From Aquabacterium sp. OR-4 (GTDB lineage Bacteria > Pseudomonadota > Gammaproteobacteria > Burkholderiales > Burkholderiaceae_C), in NCBI RefSeq assembly GCF_025290835.2, contig NZ_JAOCQD020000003.1, positions 434,001 to 498,000 of the forward strand: a stretch of DNA of 64,000 nt, read 5' to 3'. Shown in pieces: positions 46,740-55,498 of this stretch (the first letter of the stretch is position 1; each line of letters opens with the position of its first letter). The position numbers were made by a program, and so were the translations under genes. The notes below the pieces were generated by a model. The model was given only the letters and a program-made list of their open reading frames with translations, made no database searches and was not told the DNA's origin.

Positions 46740-47252
46740 ATGGCCAGGATCAATCACATGATGGTGGGCGAATCGCTCGTCGGCGAGGGCAACGAAGTAG
46801 CCCACATCGACCTGCTCATCGGCCCGCGCGGCAGCCCCGCCGAAACCGCCTTCGCCAACGCCCTCGTCAACAACAAGGACGGCTTCACCTCGCTGCTGGC
46901 GGTGGTGGCGCCCAACCTGCTGACCAAGCCGTCCACGGTGATGTTCAACAAGGTCACCATCAAGGGCGCCAAGCAGGCGGTGCAGATGTTCGGCCCGGCC
47001 CAGCGCGGCGTGGCCATGGCGGTGGCCGATTCGGTCGAAGACGGCACCATTCCGGCCGACGAGGCCGACAACCTGTTCGTCAGCGTGGGCGTGTTCATCC
47101 ACTGGCTCGCCGAGGACGACAAGAAGATCCAGGACTACAACTACCAGGCCACCCGCGAGGCCATCAAGCGGGCCGTCGGCGGCCTGCCCACCGCCGCCCA
47201 GGTGGTGGCCCAGAAGGGCACGGCCGCCCATCCGTTTGCGGCCCACCTGTAA
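46740..47252 (+). CDS. fae: formaldehyde-activating enzyme
   Basis: A 170-residue cytosolic enzyme that condenses formaldehyde with H4MPT to methylene-H4MPT. It is nearly colinear with characterised Fae: [20 protein letters not shown] (catalytic His in EVAHID), [53 protein letters not shown] and the C-terminal THPFAA-like AHPFAAHL. A strong ribosome site (AGGAGACC) precedes the ATG. It is last in the operon, ending at an intrinsic terminator, and should be the most highly expressed gene of the cluster. Confidence 0.97.
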   Translation: MARINHMMVGESLVGEGNEVAHIDLLIGPRGSPAETAFANALVNNKDGFTSLLAVVAPNLLTKPSTVMFNKVTIKGAKQAVQMFGPAQRGVAMAVADSVEDGTIPADEADNLFVSVGVFIHWLAEDDKKIQDYNYQATREAIKRAVGGLPTAAQVVAQKGTAAHPFAAHL

Positions 47253-47258
47253 AGACAC

Positions 47259-47329
47259 GCGCCGGCCGCGGCCGGCGCTGTCGCCATGCGTCCGCCCGCC
47301 CGCGTCAGCCGCGTGGCGGGCGGGCTTTT
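47259..47329 (+). terminator. intrinsic terminator after fae
   Basis: Two hairpins follow the fae stop. GCGCCGGCC (47259-47267) pairs with GGCCGGCGC (47270-47278). The second, CCGCCCGCC (47292-47300) with GGCGGGCGG (47315-47323), is followed by GCTTTTG, giving a proper stem and T-run for plus-strand transcription. It also separates the convergent folB gene. Confidence 0.8.
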
Positions 47330-47340
47330 GTCGGGCCTGC

Positions 47341-47865
47341 TCAGCGCTGGCCCGGCACCAGGCCGCTGCCCAGCAGGCGCAGCACCGCGGCCTGGCGTGC
47401 ACCCGGGCCCTCGTGGCCACCAGCACGGCGGCTGGCCTGGCGCTCGATCTGCACACCCACCGCTTCGACATCGGCAAACTTGCGTGGCTTGGTCACGCGC
47501 ACACGCACCCAGGCAGCATGAAACTCCTCGATCAGGATGCTGGCCATCTGCTCGGCCAGGGCCTCGAGCAGCTGCAGCCGGTGCTCGGCCAGCAGGCGCA
47601 GCAGGCGCTCGCGCACCTCGCCGTAGTCGATGGTGTCGGCAATGCGGTCGGTGTCGCAGGCCAGTGCACGCGGCAGCCCGGCCTGCAGGTCGATGCGCAG
47701 CGGCTGCGGCGCGTGCAGCTCGCTCGGATGGATGCCGATCACGGTCTGGCCGAGCAGGCCGTCGATGAAGATCAGGTCCAGCGCCCGGCCGGTGGCCGGG
47801 GCCGTGTCGGCGCGTGGGCTGCCGGGGGCCGGCCAGGCGTTCTGGTCGCTCCAATGCGGGGTCAT
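47341..47865 (-). CDS. folB: dihydroneopterin aldolase family protein
   Basis: A 174-residue pterin enzyme. The FolB core is clear: DLIFIDGLLGQTVIGIHPSEL (core GLLGQTVIGIH, about 35), IDYGEVRERLLRLL (about 80) and KPRKFADVEAVGVQIER near the C-terminus. It has an N-terminal extension of about 28 residues and a C-terminal one of about 30 compared with the usual 120. Encoded opposite the C1 operons and convergent with fae. It could supply 6-hydroxymethyl-dihydropterin for H4MPT, as folB-like genes do in methylotroph clusters. Confidence 0.88.
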   Translation of the reverse strand: MTPHWSDQNAWPAPGSPRADTAPATGRALDLIFIDGLLGQTVIGIHPSELHAPQPLRIDLQAGLPRALACDTDRIADTIDYGEVRERLLRLLAEHRLQLLEALAEQMASILIEEFHAAWVRVRVTKPRKFADVEAVGVQIERQASRRAGGHEGPGARQAAVLRLLGSGLVPGQR

Positions 47866-48095
47866 CCGTGGGGTCTCCTGGGGTCGTTTGTGCGTGGATG
47901 GCGTGGCACGCGCCGTGGCGCGGCGGCCAGCCAGTGCAATATGCGGGCCACGCGCGGCCGCGCCGGCTGCAGCGCCACCGCCAGGCGCCGTCTATCGTGG
48001 TGGTACCCGTGTTTAACCGGGTGTCCGTCCGGCAACGCCGACCCAGAATGCCTGCTGAGCAGGGCCTGCTGTCACCGGGCCCGCCGGAGATCACC

Positions 48096-50210
48096 ATGGC
48101 GTTGAGCTTGTCCAGCGAATCCAGCAGTGCCGACCAGCACGCCGAGCGCATCCTGAACGTGGTGCGCGTGGGTGCCAGCGGTGGCGGCAACGAGGTCTTG
48201 CTGCGCTCCTGGGACCGCTGCCTCAACGACTACCGGCTCGACCCGGCCAAGCGCCGCGATCCGCTGCTGGTGTCGCAGGCCTCCCTGGAAGAGCGCTGCG
48301 CACGCCAGGCCGATGTCATCGACTGCGCCCGCTACGAGATGACCACGCTGTACCAGCAGCTGGCCGACCCCGAGATGGCCGTGGTGCTGACCGACACCGA
48401 CGGCGTCATCATCCACATGGTGTCCTCGCCCGAGTTTGCGGCCGAGGCCGCCTTTCTGGGCCTGCAGTGCGGCGGCGTGTGGAGCGAGAACCAGGCCGGC
48501 ACCAATGGCATGGGCACCTGCCTGGCCGCCGCGGCGCCGGTGTCGATCCGCCGCGAAGACCACTTCTTCAGCGACTTCACCCAGCTCACCTGCTCGGCCG
48601 TGCCGGTGTTCGATCCGGCGGGCCGCATCACCGCGGTGCTGGATGTCACCAGCCGGTCCAGCCTGATGCAGCAGCATCTGCTGGTGCTGCTGGGCATGAC
48701 CGCGCGCATGATCGAGAACCGCCTGATCGATCAGCGTTTCCGTGACGCGCATCCGCTGCACTTCCACAGCCGGCCCGAGTTCGTCTACACGCTGCACGAG
48801 GGCAAGCTGGCCATCGGCAACGATGGCCGCGTGCTGGCCGCCAACCGCAGCGCGCTGTTCCAGCTGGGCCTGCAGTCGATGGACCAGATCCGCAGCCAGC
48901 GTGTCGACGAGCTGTTCCAGAGCTCGCTCGAGGACATGCTGGTGCGCAGCTCCTCGTCCTCGTACCACCCGGTGGTGACCTACCGCGCCGGGGCCTCGTC
49001 GCGCTTTTTCGCCGTGGCCCGGCAGCCGGCCACGGCCCTGGTGGCCGGCAGCGGCCCGCGGGGCGCCATCGGGCCGGTGGCGCACCTGGCACCGGGCGGC
49101 CAGGCCGGCCAGATGCCGGGTGCCGAGCTGGTGGCCGCGGCGCGGCCGCGCCCCGCGGCGGCCCGTGGCGGCAGCGGGCTGGGCACCTTCCAGGACGCCC
49201 GGCTGCAGGCCCATCTGCAAACCGCCCGGCGGGTCATCGGCCGGCAGACGCCGGTGCTGCTGTGCGGCGAAACCGGCGCCGGCAAAGAGGTGTTTGCGCG
49301 TGCGGTGCACGAGGGCAGCCCGCATGCGGCCGGCGCCTTCGTGGCCGTCAACTGCGCCAGCCTGCCCGAGACCCTGATCGAGTCCGAGCTGTTCGGCTAC
49401 CGCGCCGGCGCCTTCACCGGGGCGCAGCGCACCGGCCGCCGCGGCAAGATCCTGCAGGCCGATGGCGGCACGCTGTTTCTCGACGAGATCGCCGACATGC
49501 CGCTCGAGCTGCAGGCCCGGCTGCTGCGCGTGCTCGACGAGCGCCAGGTCACGCCGCTGGGCACCGAGGACACCCTGCCGGTCGACTTCCAGCTCATCAG
49601 CGCCAGCCACCAGCACCTGCCCACCATGGTCAGCGAAGGCCGCTTCCGCGAAGACCTGTACTACCGCCTGGCCGGCATCGAGCTGCAGCTGCCGCCGCTG
49701 CGCGAGCGCAGCGACCGGCAGGAGATCATCCGCGCCACGCTGGTGGCCGAGGCCGGCGCCGAGGCCCAGCTCAGCCCGATGGCGCTGCAGCGCCTGATGA
49801 GCCACCCCTGGCCCGGCAATGTGCGCCAGCTGCGCCACGTGCTGCGCACCGCCGCGGCGCTGGCCGACGGCCAGACCATCGACTGCGAGCACCTGCCCGC
49901 GCTGCGCGTGCTGCCCGAACCCGCGGCCACCGGCCCCGGCCGCCTGGCCGCACCCGAGGCGCTGGCCGGCCCCGGCAGCGTGGCCACCCCCACCGCCCTG
50001 CCGCCGGCCGCCACCGCGGCAGCCCTGCCGGCCGCCGCCGGCCGCTTCAACCCGATCCAGGCCAACGAACGGCAGGTGCTGCTGCAGATGCTCGAGCAGT
50101 ACCGCTGGAATGTCAGCAACGTGGCCAAGGCCCTTGATGTCAGTCGCAACACCCTCTACCGCAAGCTCCACAAGCTCGACATCGACGTCTGCCCGCCCGA
50201 GCCCCGCTGA
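48096..50210 (+). CDS. sigma-54-dependent activator (AcoR-like)
   Basis: A 704-residue activator. The N-terminal sensory region (about 1-330) contains GAF/PAS-like domains (TDTDGVIIHMVSSPEFAAEA, GVWSENQAGTNGMGTCLAA). The AAA+ core starts near 360: Walker A GETGAGKE (about 390), GAFTGAQRTGRRGK (about 437, sigma-54 contact), and LFLDEIADMPLELQARLLRVL. The Fis-type HTH (NVSNVAKALDVSRNTLYRKL) is at about 675-695. An Ala/Pro-rich linker joins core and HTH. The start at 48096 follows GGAG; ATG 48048 is the alternative. It heads unit 2 and lies between two operons with -24/-12-like boxes, so it probably activates C1 genes. Confidence 0.9.
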   Translation: MALSLSSESSSADQHAERILNVVRVGASGGGNEVLLRSWDRCLNDYRLDPAKRRDPLLVSQASLEERCARQADVIDCARYEMTTLYQQLADPEMAVVLTDTDGVIIHMVSSPEFAAEAAFLGLQCGGVWSENQAGTNGMGTCLAAAAPVSIRREDHFFSDFTQLTCSAVPVFDPAGRITAVLDVTSRSSLMQQHLLVLLGMTARMIENRLIDQRFRDAHPLHFHSRPEFVYTLHEGKLAIGNDGRVLAANRSALFQLGLQSMDQIRSQRVDELFQSSLEDMLVRSSSSSYHPVVTYRAGASSRFFAVARQPATALVAGSGPRGAIGPVAHLAPGGQAGQMPGAELVAAARPRPAAARGGSGLGTFQDARLQAHLQTARRVIGRQTPVLLCGETGAGKEVFARAVHEGSPHAAGAFVAVNCASLPETLIESELFGYRAGAFTGAQRTGRRGKILQADGGTLFLDEIADMPLELQARLLRVLDERQVTPLGTEDTLPVDFQLISASHQHLPTMVSEGRFREDLYYRLAGIELQLPPLRERSDRQEIIRATLVAEAGAEAQLSPMALQRLMSHPWPGNVRQLRHVLRTAAALADGQTIDCEHLPALRVLPEPAATGPGRLAAPEALAGPGSVATPTALPPAATAAALPAAAGRFNPIQANERQVLLQMLEQYRWNVSNVAKALDVSRNTLYRKLHKLDIDVCPPEPR

Positions 50211-50811
50211 GGCCGACCCCGGCCGCGGTGACGCGCCCGGCCCGGCCACGCCGGCCCGCCCGCGTTTTGCCTGGTGCGTCACCGGCTCGGGGCACTACCT
50301 CGAAGAATCGATGGCGCTGGCCGCGCGCCTGCCCGATGTCGATCTGTTTCTCTCCGCCGCGGCCGAAGAGGTGCTGCCGCTGTACAAGCTGCGCATCGAC
50401 ACCCTGAAGCAGCGCTTTCGCGTGCTGCGCGACACCACCGCCAGCGGCGTGCCGGTGGGCATGCTCTACGACGGCAGCTACCACACCGTGGTGGTGGCGC
50501 CGGCCACCAGCAACACGGTGGCCAAGTGCGCGCTGGGCATCAGCGACAGCCTGCCCACCAACATGTTTGCGCAGGCCGGCAAGCTGGGCATTCCGGGCAT
50601 CGTGTTCGCGTGCGACACCGAGCCGGTGGTGGTGACCAAGTCGCCGCACGACTGGGTGACGCTGCGCCCGCGCCGCATCGAGCTGGACAACGTGGCGCGG
50701 CTGCGCGAGATCGATTTCTGCCAGGTGGTCTGCTCTCCCGATGAACTGGCCGCCGCGCTCGAGGCCCGGCTGCACGCTTTGGCCCTGGCATGGAACACAT
50801 CCTCTTCCTGA
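50137..50811 (+). CDS. AfpA/DmrB-like flavoprotein (dihydromethanopterin reductase type)
   Basis: A flavoprotein whose core begins RFAWCVTGSGHYLEES, with SAAAEEVLPLYKLRID, VVVAPATSNTVAKCALGISDSLPTNMF and GIVFACDTEPVV typical of the archaeal flavoprotein/DmrB family, which reduces dihydromethanopterin. No ATG, GTG, TTG or CTG occurs in frame between the regulator stop (50208-50210) and the core. The nearest in-frame ATG is 50137, inside the regulator's last 25 codons, giving 224 residues with a poor N-terminus. It is therefore either a long overlap or a non-canonical start. Next gene overlaps its end by 22 bp. Confidence 0.75.
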   Translation: MSVATPSTASSTSSTSTSARPSPAEADPGRGDAPGPATPARPRFAWCVTGSGHYLEESMALAARLPDVDLFLSAAAEEVLPLYKLRIDTLKQRFRVLRDTTASGVPVGMLYDGSYHTVVVAPATSNTVAKCALGISDSLPTNMFAQAGKLGIPGIVFACDTEPVVVTKSPHDWVTLRPRRIELDNVARLREIDFCQVVCSPDELAAALEARLHALALAWNTSSS

Positions 50812-52331
50812 CCGGCCGGCTGGCCCAGCCGCAGCTCGAGCGGGTGCTGGCCGGCATCGACAACGCACCGTTCACCCACGAGGTGCGCGATCTCGGCCTG
50901 CAGGTGGCCGCCCTGATGACCGCCGACATGGTGCGCCGCCGCCTGGCCACGCCGGTGGCCGCGCAGCGCATCATCGTGCCGGGCCGCTGCCGTGGCGACC
51001 TCGAGGCCCTGAGCCGGCACTACGGCCTGCCGGTGCAGCGCGGGCCCGAGGAGCTGAAGGACCTGCCGCAGTTCTTCAACCGCCAGGCCCGGCCGGTCGA
51101 CCTGAGCCAGACCGGCAGCCTGCTGTTTGCCGAGATCGTTGACGCACCGCGCCTGTCGGTGGCGCAGATCGTCGAGCGCGCGCTGGCCCTGCGGGCCGAA
51201 GGCGCCGACGTGATCGACCTCGGCGGCCTGCCGCAGACGGCGTTTGGCCACCTGGCCGAAAGCGTGCAGGCGCTCAAGGCCTGCGGGCTGCGGGTCAGCG
51301 TCGATTCGGTCAACACCGACGAGCTGCGCCTGGGCGCGCGCGCCGGTGCCGACTACCTGCTGAGCCTGAGCCTCGACACGCTGTGGCTGGCCGACGAGGT
51401 GGCGGCCACGCCGGTGCTGATCCCGCGCGAGCCGGCCGACGAGGCCTCGCTCGATGCCGCGATCGCGCAGTTGCAGCGGCGCGGCCGGCCGTTCCTGGCC
51501 GACCCGATCCTCGACCCGATCCCGTTCGGCTTTGCCGCGTCGATCACGCGTTACCACCGGCTGCGCCAGTGCCACCCCGAGGTGGCGATCATGATGGGCG
51601 TGGGCAATCTCACCGAGCTGACCGAGGCCGACACCAGCGGCATCAATGCGCTGCTGTTCGGCATTGCCGCCGAGCTGGGCGTGGCGGCGGTGCTGACCAC
51701 CCAGGTCAGCGCCCATGCCCGCCGCGCCGTGCGCGAGGCCGACTGGGCGCGCCGCATCATGCATGCCGCGGTGCGCCACGGCGCCTTGCCCAAGGGCCTG
51801 TCGCCGGCGCTGATGACGGTGCACGACAAGCACCCCTTCCCCGACACGCCGGCCGAGATTGCCGCCACCGCCGCCCAGGTGCGTGACCCCAACTTCCGGG
51901 TGCAGGTGGCCGCCGATGGCCTGCATGTCTACAACCGCGACGGCCTGCGCCAGGGCCCCGACCCGTTCACGCTGTGGCCGCGGCTGGGCCTGCACGACGA
52001 CGCCGCCCATGCCTTCTACATGGGCGTGGAACTGGCGCGCGCCGAGATCGCCTGGCGTCTGGGCAAGCGCTATGTGCAGGACCAGCCGCTCGACTGGGGC
52101 TGCGCGGTCGAACGCGCGGCCGAGCCGCTGGAGGGCTGGTGCGCGCCGGGCAGCACGCGGGCGGCGGGTGCGGCGGCGGGTGCTGCCGCGGGTGCGCCCT
52201 CGGGTGCGACGGCGGCGGGCGCGTGCGCCGGCGCGCCCGCCGTTCCCGCTGCCAATCCCGGTGCCACTCCCGGTGCCACTCCCGGTGCCACTCCCGCCGC
52301 CATCCCCACTGCCATCCCCGCCGCACCATGA
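50790..52331 (+). CDS. dihydropteroate-synthase-like protein (DUF6513 type) of the H4MPT cluster
   Basis: A 513-residue protein. An N-terminal DUF6513-like part (MEHILFLTGRLAQPQLERVL) precedes a TIM-barrel with pterin-binding-like blocks: ALRAEGADVIDLGGLPQTAF (core GADVIDLGG, about 140), VSVDSVNTDELR, FLADPILDPIPFGF and MMGVGNLTELTEADTSGINAL. Methylotroph clusters (orf20/21 type) have such a gene, thought to join the pterin and the beta-RFAP arm. After about 440 the tail is a low-complexity Ala/Gly/Pro extension. The stop overlaps the DUF447 ATG by 4 bp. Confidence 0.8.
   Translation: MEHILFLTGRLAQPQLERVLAGIDNAPFTHEVRDLGLQVAALMTADMVRRRLATPVAAQRIIVPGRCRGDLEALSRHYGLPVQRGPEELKDLPQFFNRQARPVDLSQTGSLLFAEIVDAPRLSVAQIVERALALRAEGADVIDLGGLPQTAFGHLAESVQALKACGLRVSVDSVNTDELRLGARAGADYLLSLSLDTLWLADEVAATPVLIPREPADEASLDAAIAQLQRRGRPFLADPILDPIPFGFAASITRYHRLRQCHPEVAIMMGVGNLTELTEADTSGINALLFGIAAELGVAAVLTTQVSAHARRAVREADWARRIMHAAVRHGALPKGLSPALMTVHDKHPFPDTPAEIAATAAQVRDPNFRVQVAADGLHVYNRDGLRQGPDPFTLWPRLGLHDDAAHAFYMGVELARAEIAWRLGKRYVQDQPLDWGCAVERAAEPLEGWCAPGSTRAAGAAAGAAAGAPSGATAAGACAGAPAVPAANPGATPGATPGATPAAIPTAIPAAP
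52248..52327 (+). repeat. 12-bp tandem repeat at the end of the DHPS-like gene
   Basis: About six 12-bp units (GGTGCCACTCCC and variants) encode Gly/Ala-Ala-Thr/Ile-Pro, ending at the start codon of the next gene. Three consecutive units are identical. Confidence 0.85.
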
Positions 52332-53035
52332 ACGACAGCATCTTCGAGGCCGTGGTCAGCACCCGTTCGCCGGCCGGGCGCGACCACCTGGCGCCGATGG
52401 GCGTGCGCTGGCAGCCCGAGGGCGTGGTGCTGATGCCGTTCAAGCCCTCCACCACGCTGGACAACATCCTGGCCAGCGGGGTGGCGGTGCTCAACCTGGT
52501 CACCGATGCGCGGGTGTTTGCCGGCTGCGTGACCGGCCGCCGCGACTGGCCGCTGCGGCCCGCCACGCAGGTGCTTGGCGCCTACCTGGCCTGCGCGCTG
52601 CGGCATGTGGAGCTGCGGCTCGACCATCAGCACGACGACGGCCAGCGCCCGGTGCTGCACATGCGCACGCTGCACGACGCCACCCATGCGCCGTTCCAGG
52701 GCCTGAACCGGGCCCAGGCGGCGGTGCTGGAGGGCGCCATCCTCGTCAGCCGCCTGCACCTGCTGCCGGCGGCCAAGGTGGATGCCGAACTGGCCTACCT
52801 GCAGATCGCCATCGACAAGACCGCCAGCCCGGCCGAACACGAGGCCTGGGGCTGGCTGCGCGAGGCCGTGGCGCGGCACCGCGCTGCAGCCGGCACCGCA
52901 CCCGGCGCCGCACCCGGCGCCGCACCCGGCGCGATTGCGGCCAGCGGCCAGGCAAGCCTTGCGGTGCCCATGGCCCGTCGCGAGCCGGCCCAGGCTGTTT
53001 CGGACAAGGCCGCTGTCCAGCCGCGCGGTGGCTAG
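52328..53035 (+). CDS. DUF447 family protein (H4MPT cluster)
   Basis: A 235-residue protein of the DUF447 group, a split-barrel flavin-reductase-like fold found in methanogens and H4MPT-using bacteria. Blocks seen: MNDSIFEAVVSTRSPAG, APMGVRWQPEGVVLMPFKPST, NILASGVAVLNLVTDARVFAG and FQGLNRAQAAVLEGAILVSRLH. The tail after about 180 is low complexity with 12-bp repeats near 52891-52932 (Gly-Ala-Ala-Pro). Coupled by ATGA overlap to the preceding gene. Function unproved; a role in cofactor synthesis is likely. Confidence 0.78.
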   Translation: MNDSIFEAVVSTRSPAGRDHLAPMGVRWQPEGVVLMPFKPSTTLDNILASGVAVLNLVTDARVFAGCVTGRRDWPLRPATQVLGAYLACALRHVELRLDHQHDDGQRPVLHMRTLHDATHAPFQGLNRAQAAVLEGAILVSRLHLLPAAKVDAELAYLQIAIDKTASPAEHEAWGWLREAVARHRAAAGTAPGAAPGAAPGAIAASGQASLAVPMARREPAQAVSDKAAVQPRGG

Positions 53036-53063
53036 CCTCAACCACAGCTTGTCAGGCCCTCTG

Positions 53064-53789
53064 ATGCACCAGAACCCTCCGCTGCGCCTGCTGGTCAGCG
53101 TGCGCAGCGTCGACGAAGCCCGGCTGGCCTGCGCCGCCGACATCGACTACATCGACCTGAAGGAGCCCGGCGCCGGCGCCCTGGGTGGCCTGCCCCTGCC
53201 CACGGTGCGGGCGGTGAGCCAGGCGCTGCGCGCGGCGGGCTGGTCGCGCCCGGTCAGCGCCACCATCGGTGATCTGCCGCTGCAGCCGCTGCAGGCGGTG
53301 CTGGAGCGGGTGGCCGCGGTGGCCGATTGCGGGGTCGACTATGTCAAGGTCGGCATCCCGCCGGGGCCGGGCGCCGCTGCCGCGCTGCAGGCCCTGGCGG
53401 CCGGGCCCTCGACGGTGGTGCCGGTGTTCATTGCCGAGCAGGGCCTGCCCGAGGACCTCACCACGCTGGCCTGCAGCCTGGGCTTTGCCGCGCTGATGGC
53501 CGACACCGCCGACAAGCTCGCCGGCAGCCTGCTCGACTGCGTGCCGCGGCCGCTGCTGCAGGCCTTTGTGGCGCGCGCGCGGGCGGCGGGCGTGCCGGTG
53601 GGCCTGGCCGGCGCGCTGCGCGCCAGCGATCTGCCGGCAGTGCAGGCCCTGGGTGCCAGCTTTGCCGGTTTTCGCAGCGCGGTGTGTGCCGGCCACCGCG
53701 CCGCGGCGCTGGATGCGCAGCGCCTGCAGGCGCTGCGCCAGTGGCAGCACGGCCGCGGCGCGCCGGCCTCAGCGCTCGGCGTGGCCTGA
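53064..53789 (+). CDS. mfnB: (5-formylfuran-3-yl)methyl phosphate synthase-like protein (MfnB, orf9)
   Basis: A 241-residue TIM-barrel of the DUF556/MfnB family, which in methanogens converts glyceraldehyde 3-phosphate to the furan precursor of methanofuran. Typical blocks: LLVSVRSVDEARLA, IDYIDLKEPGAGALGGLP (catalytic Lys in DLKEP), VSATIGDLPLQPLQAVL and GVDYVKVGIPPG, later AGSFAGFR-like GASFAGFRSAVC. In methylotrophs orf9 serves the methylofuran analogue. It ends 21 bp inside the convergent orf7-like gene. Confidence 0.9.
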   Translation: MHQNPPLRLLVSVRSVDEARLACAADIDYIDLKEPGAGALGGLPLPTVRAVSQALRAAGWSRPVSATIGDLPLQPLQAVLERVAAVADCGVDYVKVGIPPGPGAAAALQALAAGPSTVVPVFIAEQGLPEDLTTLACSLGFAALMADTADKLAGSLLDCVPRPLLQAFVARARAAGVPVGLAGALRASDLPAVQALGASFAGFRSAVCAGHRAAALDAQRLQALRQWQHGRGAPASALGVA

Positions 53790-54377
53790 GACCCGGTGGC
53801 CACCCAGCAGCAGGGCGCGCATCTGCGCCAGCTCGTGCTTGTGCAGGATCTCGATCGGAAAGGCCGCGGTCTCTGACAGCTGCGCGAAATGCCCGTCCAC
53901 CACGCCGGCCTCGCCCAGCTGGCCCAGCGAGCAGCGGTGGTCGACCAGGCATGACTTCACCAGCACCAGGCGTTCGGCGTTCAGGCCGCAGGCCAGCTCG
54001 AGGGCCATGCTGTCGGCGGTGTTGTCCCAGTTGGTCATGCGGTCGGGCTGGTCGCGCTGCATCTCGAAGGGCAGCCACAGCGCGGTCTGGCCCTTTTGCA
54101 GCACCTGGCGGATCTCGCGCTGGCTGGCGGCCAGGCGCAGCCCGGGGTTCAGCGCATGCAGCTGGTAGGCCACCTGGGCCATGGCCAGCACCGCCATGTT
54201 GTGCGCGGCCAGGTCATTGAACTGCCAGTGCGCCTGCACGCGGCGCACCTCGTCGGCAAAACGCGCGCCGCCGCAGACCACCGCCACGCGCCCGCCACCC
54301 AGGCGCACCAGCAGCTCCAGCCACTCGAGCAGCACCGGGTCGTCGCCCAGGCTGCCACCCAGCTTGACGATCCACAT
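53769..54377 (-). CDS. amino-acid-kinase-fold protein, MfnE-like (orf7)
   Basis: A 202-residue amino acid kinase family protein. It opens MWIVKLGGSLGDDPVLLEW (kinase KLGGS loop), then VAVVCGGARFADEVRR, LAAHNMAVLAMAQVAY, and MTNWDNTADSMALELACGL with LVLVKS. These features match the kinase-like MfnE, which in methanogens phosphorylates the aminomethylfuran phosphate, and orf7 of methylotrophs. ATG at 54377 overlaps the orf5 stop. Its 3' end overlaps mfnB by 21 bp on the opposite strand. Confidence 0.82.
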   Translation of the reverse strand: MWIVKLGGSLGDDPVLLEWLELLVRLGGGRVAVVCGGARFADEVRRVQAHWQFNDLAAHNMAVLAMAQVAYQLHALNPGLRLAASQREIRQVLQKGQTALWLPFEMQRDQPDRMTNWDNTADSMALELACGLNAERLVLVKSCLVDHRCSLGQLGEAGVVDGHFAQLSETAAFPIEILHKHELAQMRALLLGGHRVSGHAER

Positions 54378-55498
54378 CAGCCACGCTCCTGCTGCCACAG
54401 CGCGGCCACCGCCACGCTGGGCGCGCACACCTGGGCCCAACGCGCCAGCCGGGCGGCTTGTTCGGGGCTGTCGGCGGCGATCGGCACCAGCGCGTCGACG
54501 TAGCGCTGCAGCCGCGGCCGCGGCGCCGTGGCGGCACCCGGCAGCGCGGCCCAGGCCTGGGCCAGCACATCGGGCAGCAGAAAGTCGCCGCAACCAGCGC
54601 TGACCACCTGACCCGGCCAGCCCGGTGCGGTGGCCGGCAGCCGCGCCAGCACACGCTGCAGCTGGCCGGCCAGCTCAGCCACCTGGCGCGCCCGCCAGGC
54701 CTGTGCAAAGCCCAGCCATTCGGCGGCGCTGCCCTCGCGGGCATCGAGCCCGATCATGCGCGCCAGCCGGGCCTGCGAGCCGGCCTGGTTCTTGAGGCCC
54801 TGGTCGGCGGCGGCCTGCTGGTCGTGGGCCGGGTCGAGCTCGCCGGTCAGGCGGTACACGTCGGCGCTGGTGGCAAACCATTCGTTCATCACGTTGTGCA
54901 GCTGGCCGCGCCAGGCAATGCGCGGGCCCAGGGCGCACAGCGGCGTGCGCACCACGCCGTGGTAGACCAGCTCGCCGCTGGCCAGGCGCTGGGCGTCGCT
55001 GCGGCTGGCACCCAGCACCTGGCCGCCGGCCAAGGCGATCAGGTCGGTGGTGGTGCTGCCGATGTCGACCAGCACGCCTTCGCCCAGGCCGGCCGCGGCA
55101 TGGCGGGCGGTGGCCAGCCAGTTGGCCGAGGCGATGTGCGGCCACAGCGCCGCGGCGTGGCCGGGCGTGCACCAGCCGGCCTCGCCGGCAAACACCTGCA
55201 GCGCCGCGGCGTCGCGCGGGCGCAGGTCGGTGGCCAGCTGGGCGCTGATGCGGCGCACGCCGTCCTCGCGGTCGGCAAACAGGTCGGCCATCTCGCCGCT
55301 CATGGTCACGGCATGGTTGGCGCCGTCCAGCGCCGGCCAGCGCTGCCAGGCGGCCTGCAGCACGGCCTGCAGGTGCGACAGGCCCAGCCACAGCGTGCAG
55401 GGCCACTGCGCCAGGTCGTGCACGCGGCCGCCGCGCATCAGGCAGGCCTTGACATGGGCACCGCCGATGTCCCAGCCGATCAGCGCGCGCTCAGACAT
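54377..55498 (-). CDS. hydantoinase/oxoprolinase-like kinase fold protein, MfnF-like (orf5)
   Basis: A 373-residue protein starting MSERALIGWDIGGAHVKACL, an ASKHA phosphate loop. VLVDIGSTTTDLIALAGGQV (about 140) is the second loop, then GELVYHGVVRTPLCAL and a C-terminal VVSAGCGDFLLPDVLAQ. This is the COG1548 group; in methanogens MfnF couples the aminomethylfuran and tyramine-glutamate parts of methanofuran, and orf5 of methylotrophs is the bacterial homologue. Overlaps the upstream ATP-grasp gene by 8 bp and orf7 by 1-3 bp. Confidence 0.85.
   Translation of the reverse strand: MSERALIGWDIGGAHVKACLMRGGRVHDLAQWPCTLWLGLSHLQAVLQAAWQRWPALDGANHAVTMSGEMADLFADREDGVRRISAQLATDLRPRDAAALQVFAGEAGWCTPGHAAALWPHIASANWLATARHAAAGLGEGVLVDIGSTTTDLIALAGGQVLGASRSDAQRLASGELVYHGVVRTPLCALGPRIAWRGQLHNVMNEWFATSADVYRLTGELDPAHDQQAAADQGLKNQAGSQARLARMIGLDAREGSAAEWLGFAQAWRARQVAELAGQLQRVLARLPATAPGWPGQVVSAGCGDFLLPDVLAQAWAALPGAATAPRPRLQRYVDALVPIAADSPEQAARLARWAQVCAPSVAVAALWQQERG

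Noticed and set aside
47904-47919. TGGCACG resembling a sigma-54 -24 box
   Set aside because: The -12 part reads GTGG instead of TTGC, so only half of the promoter is present.
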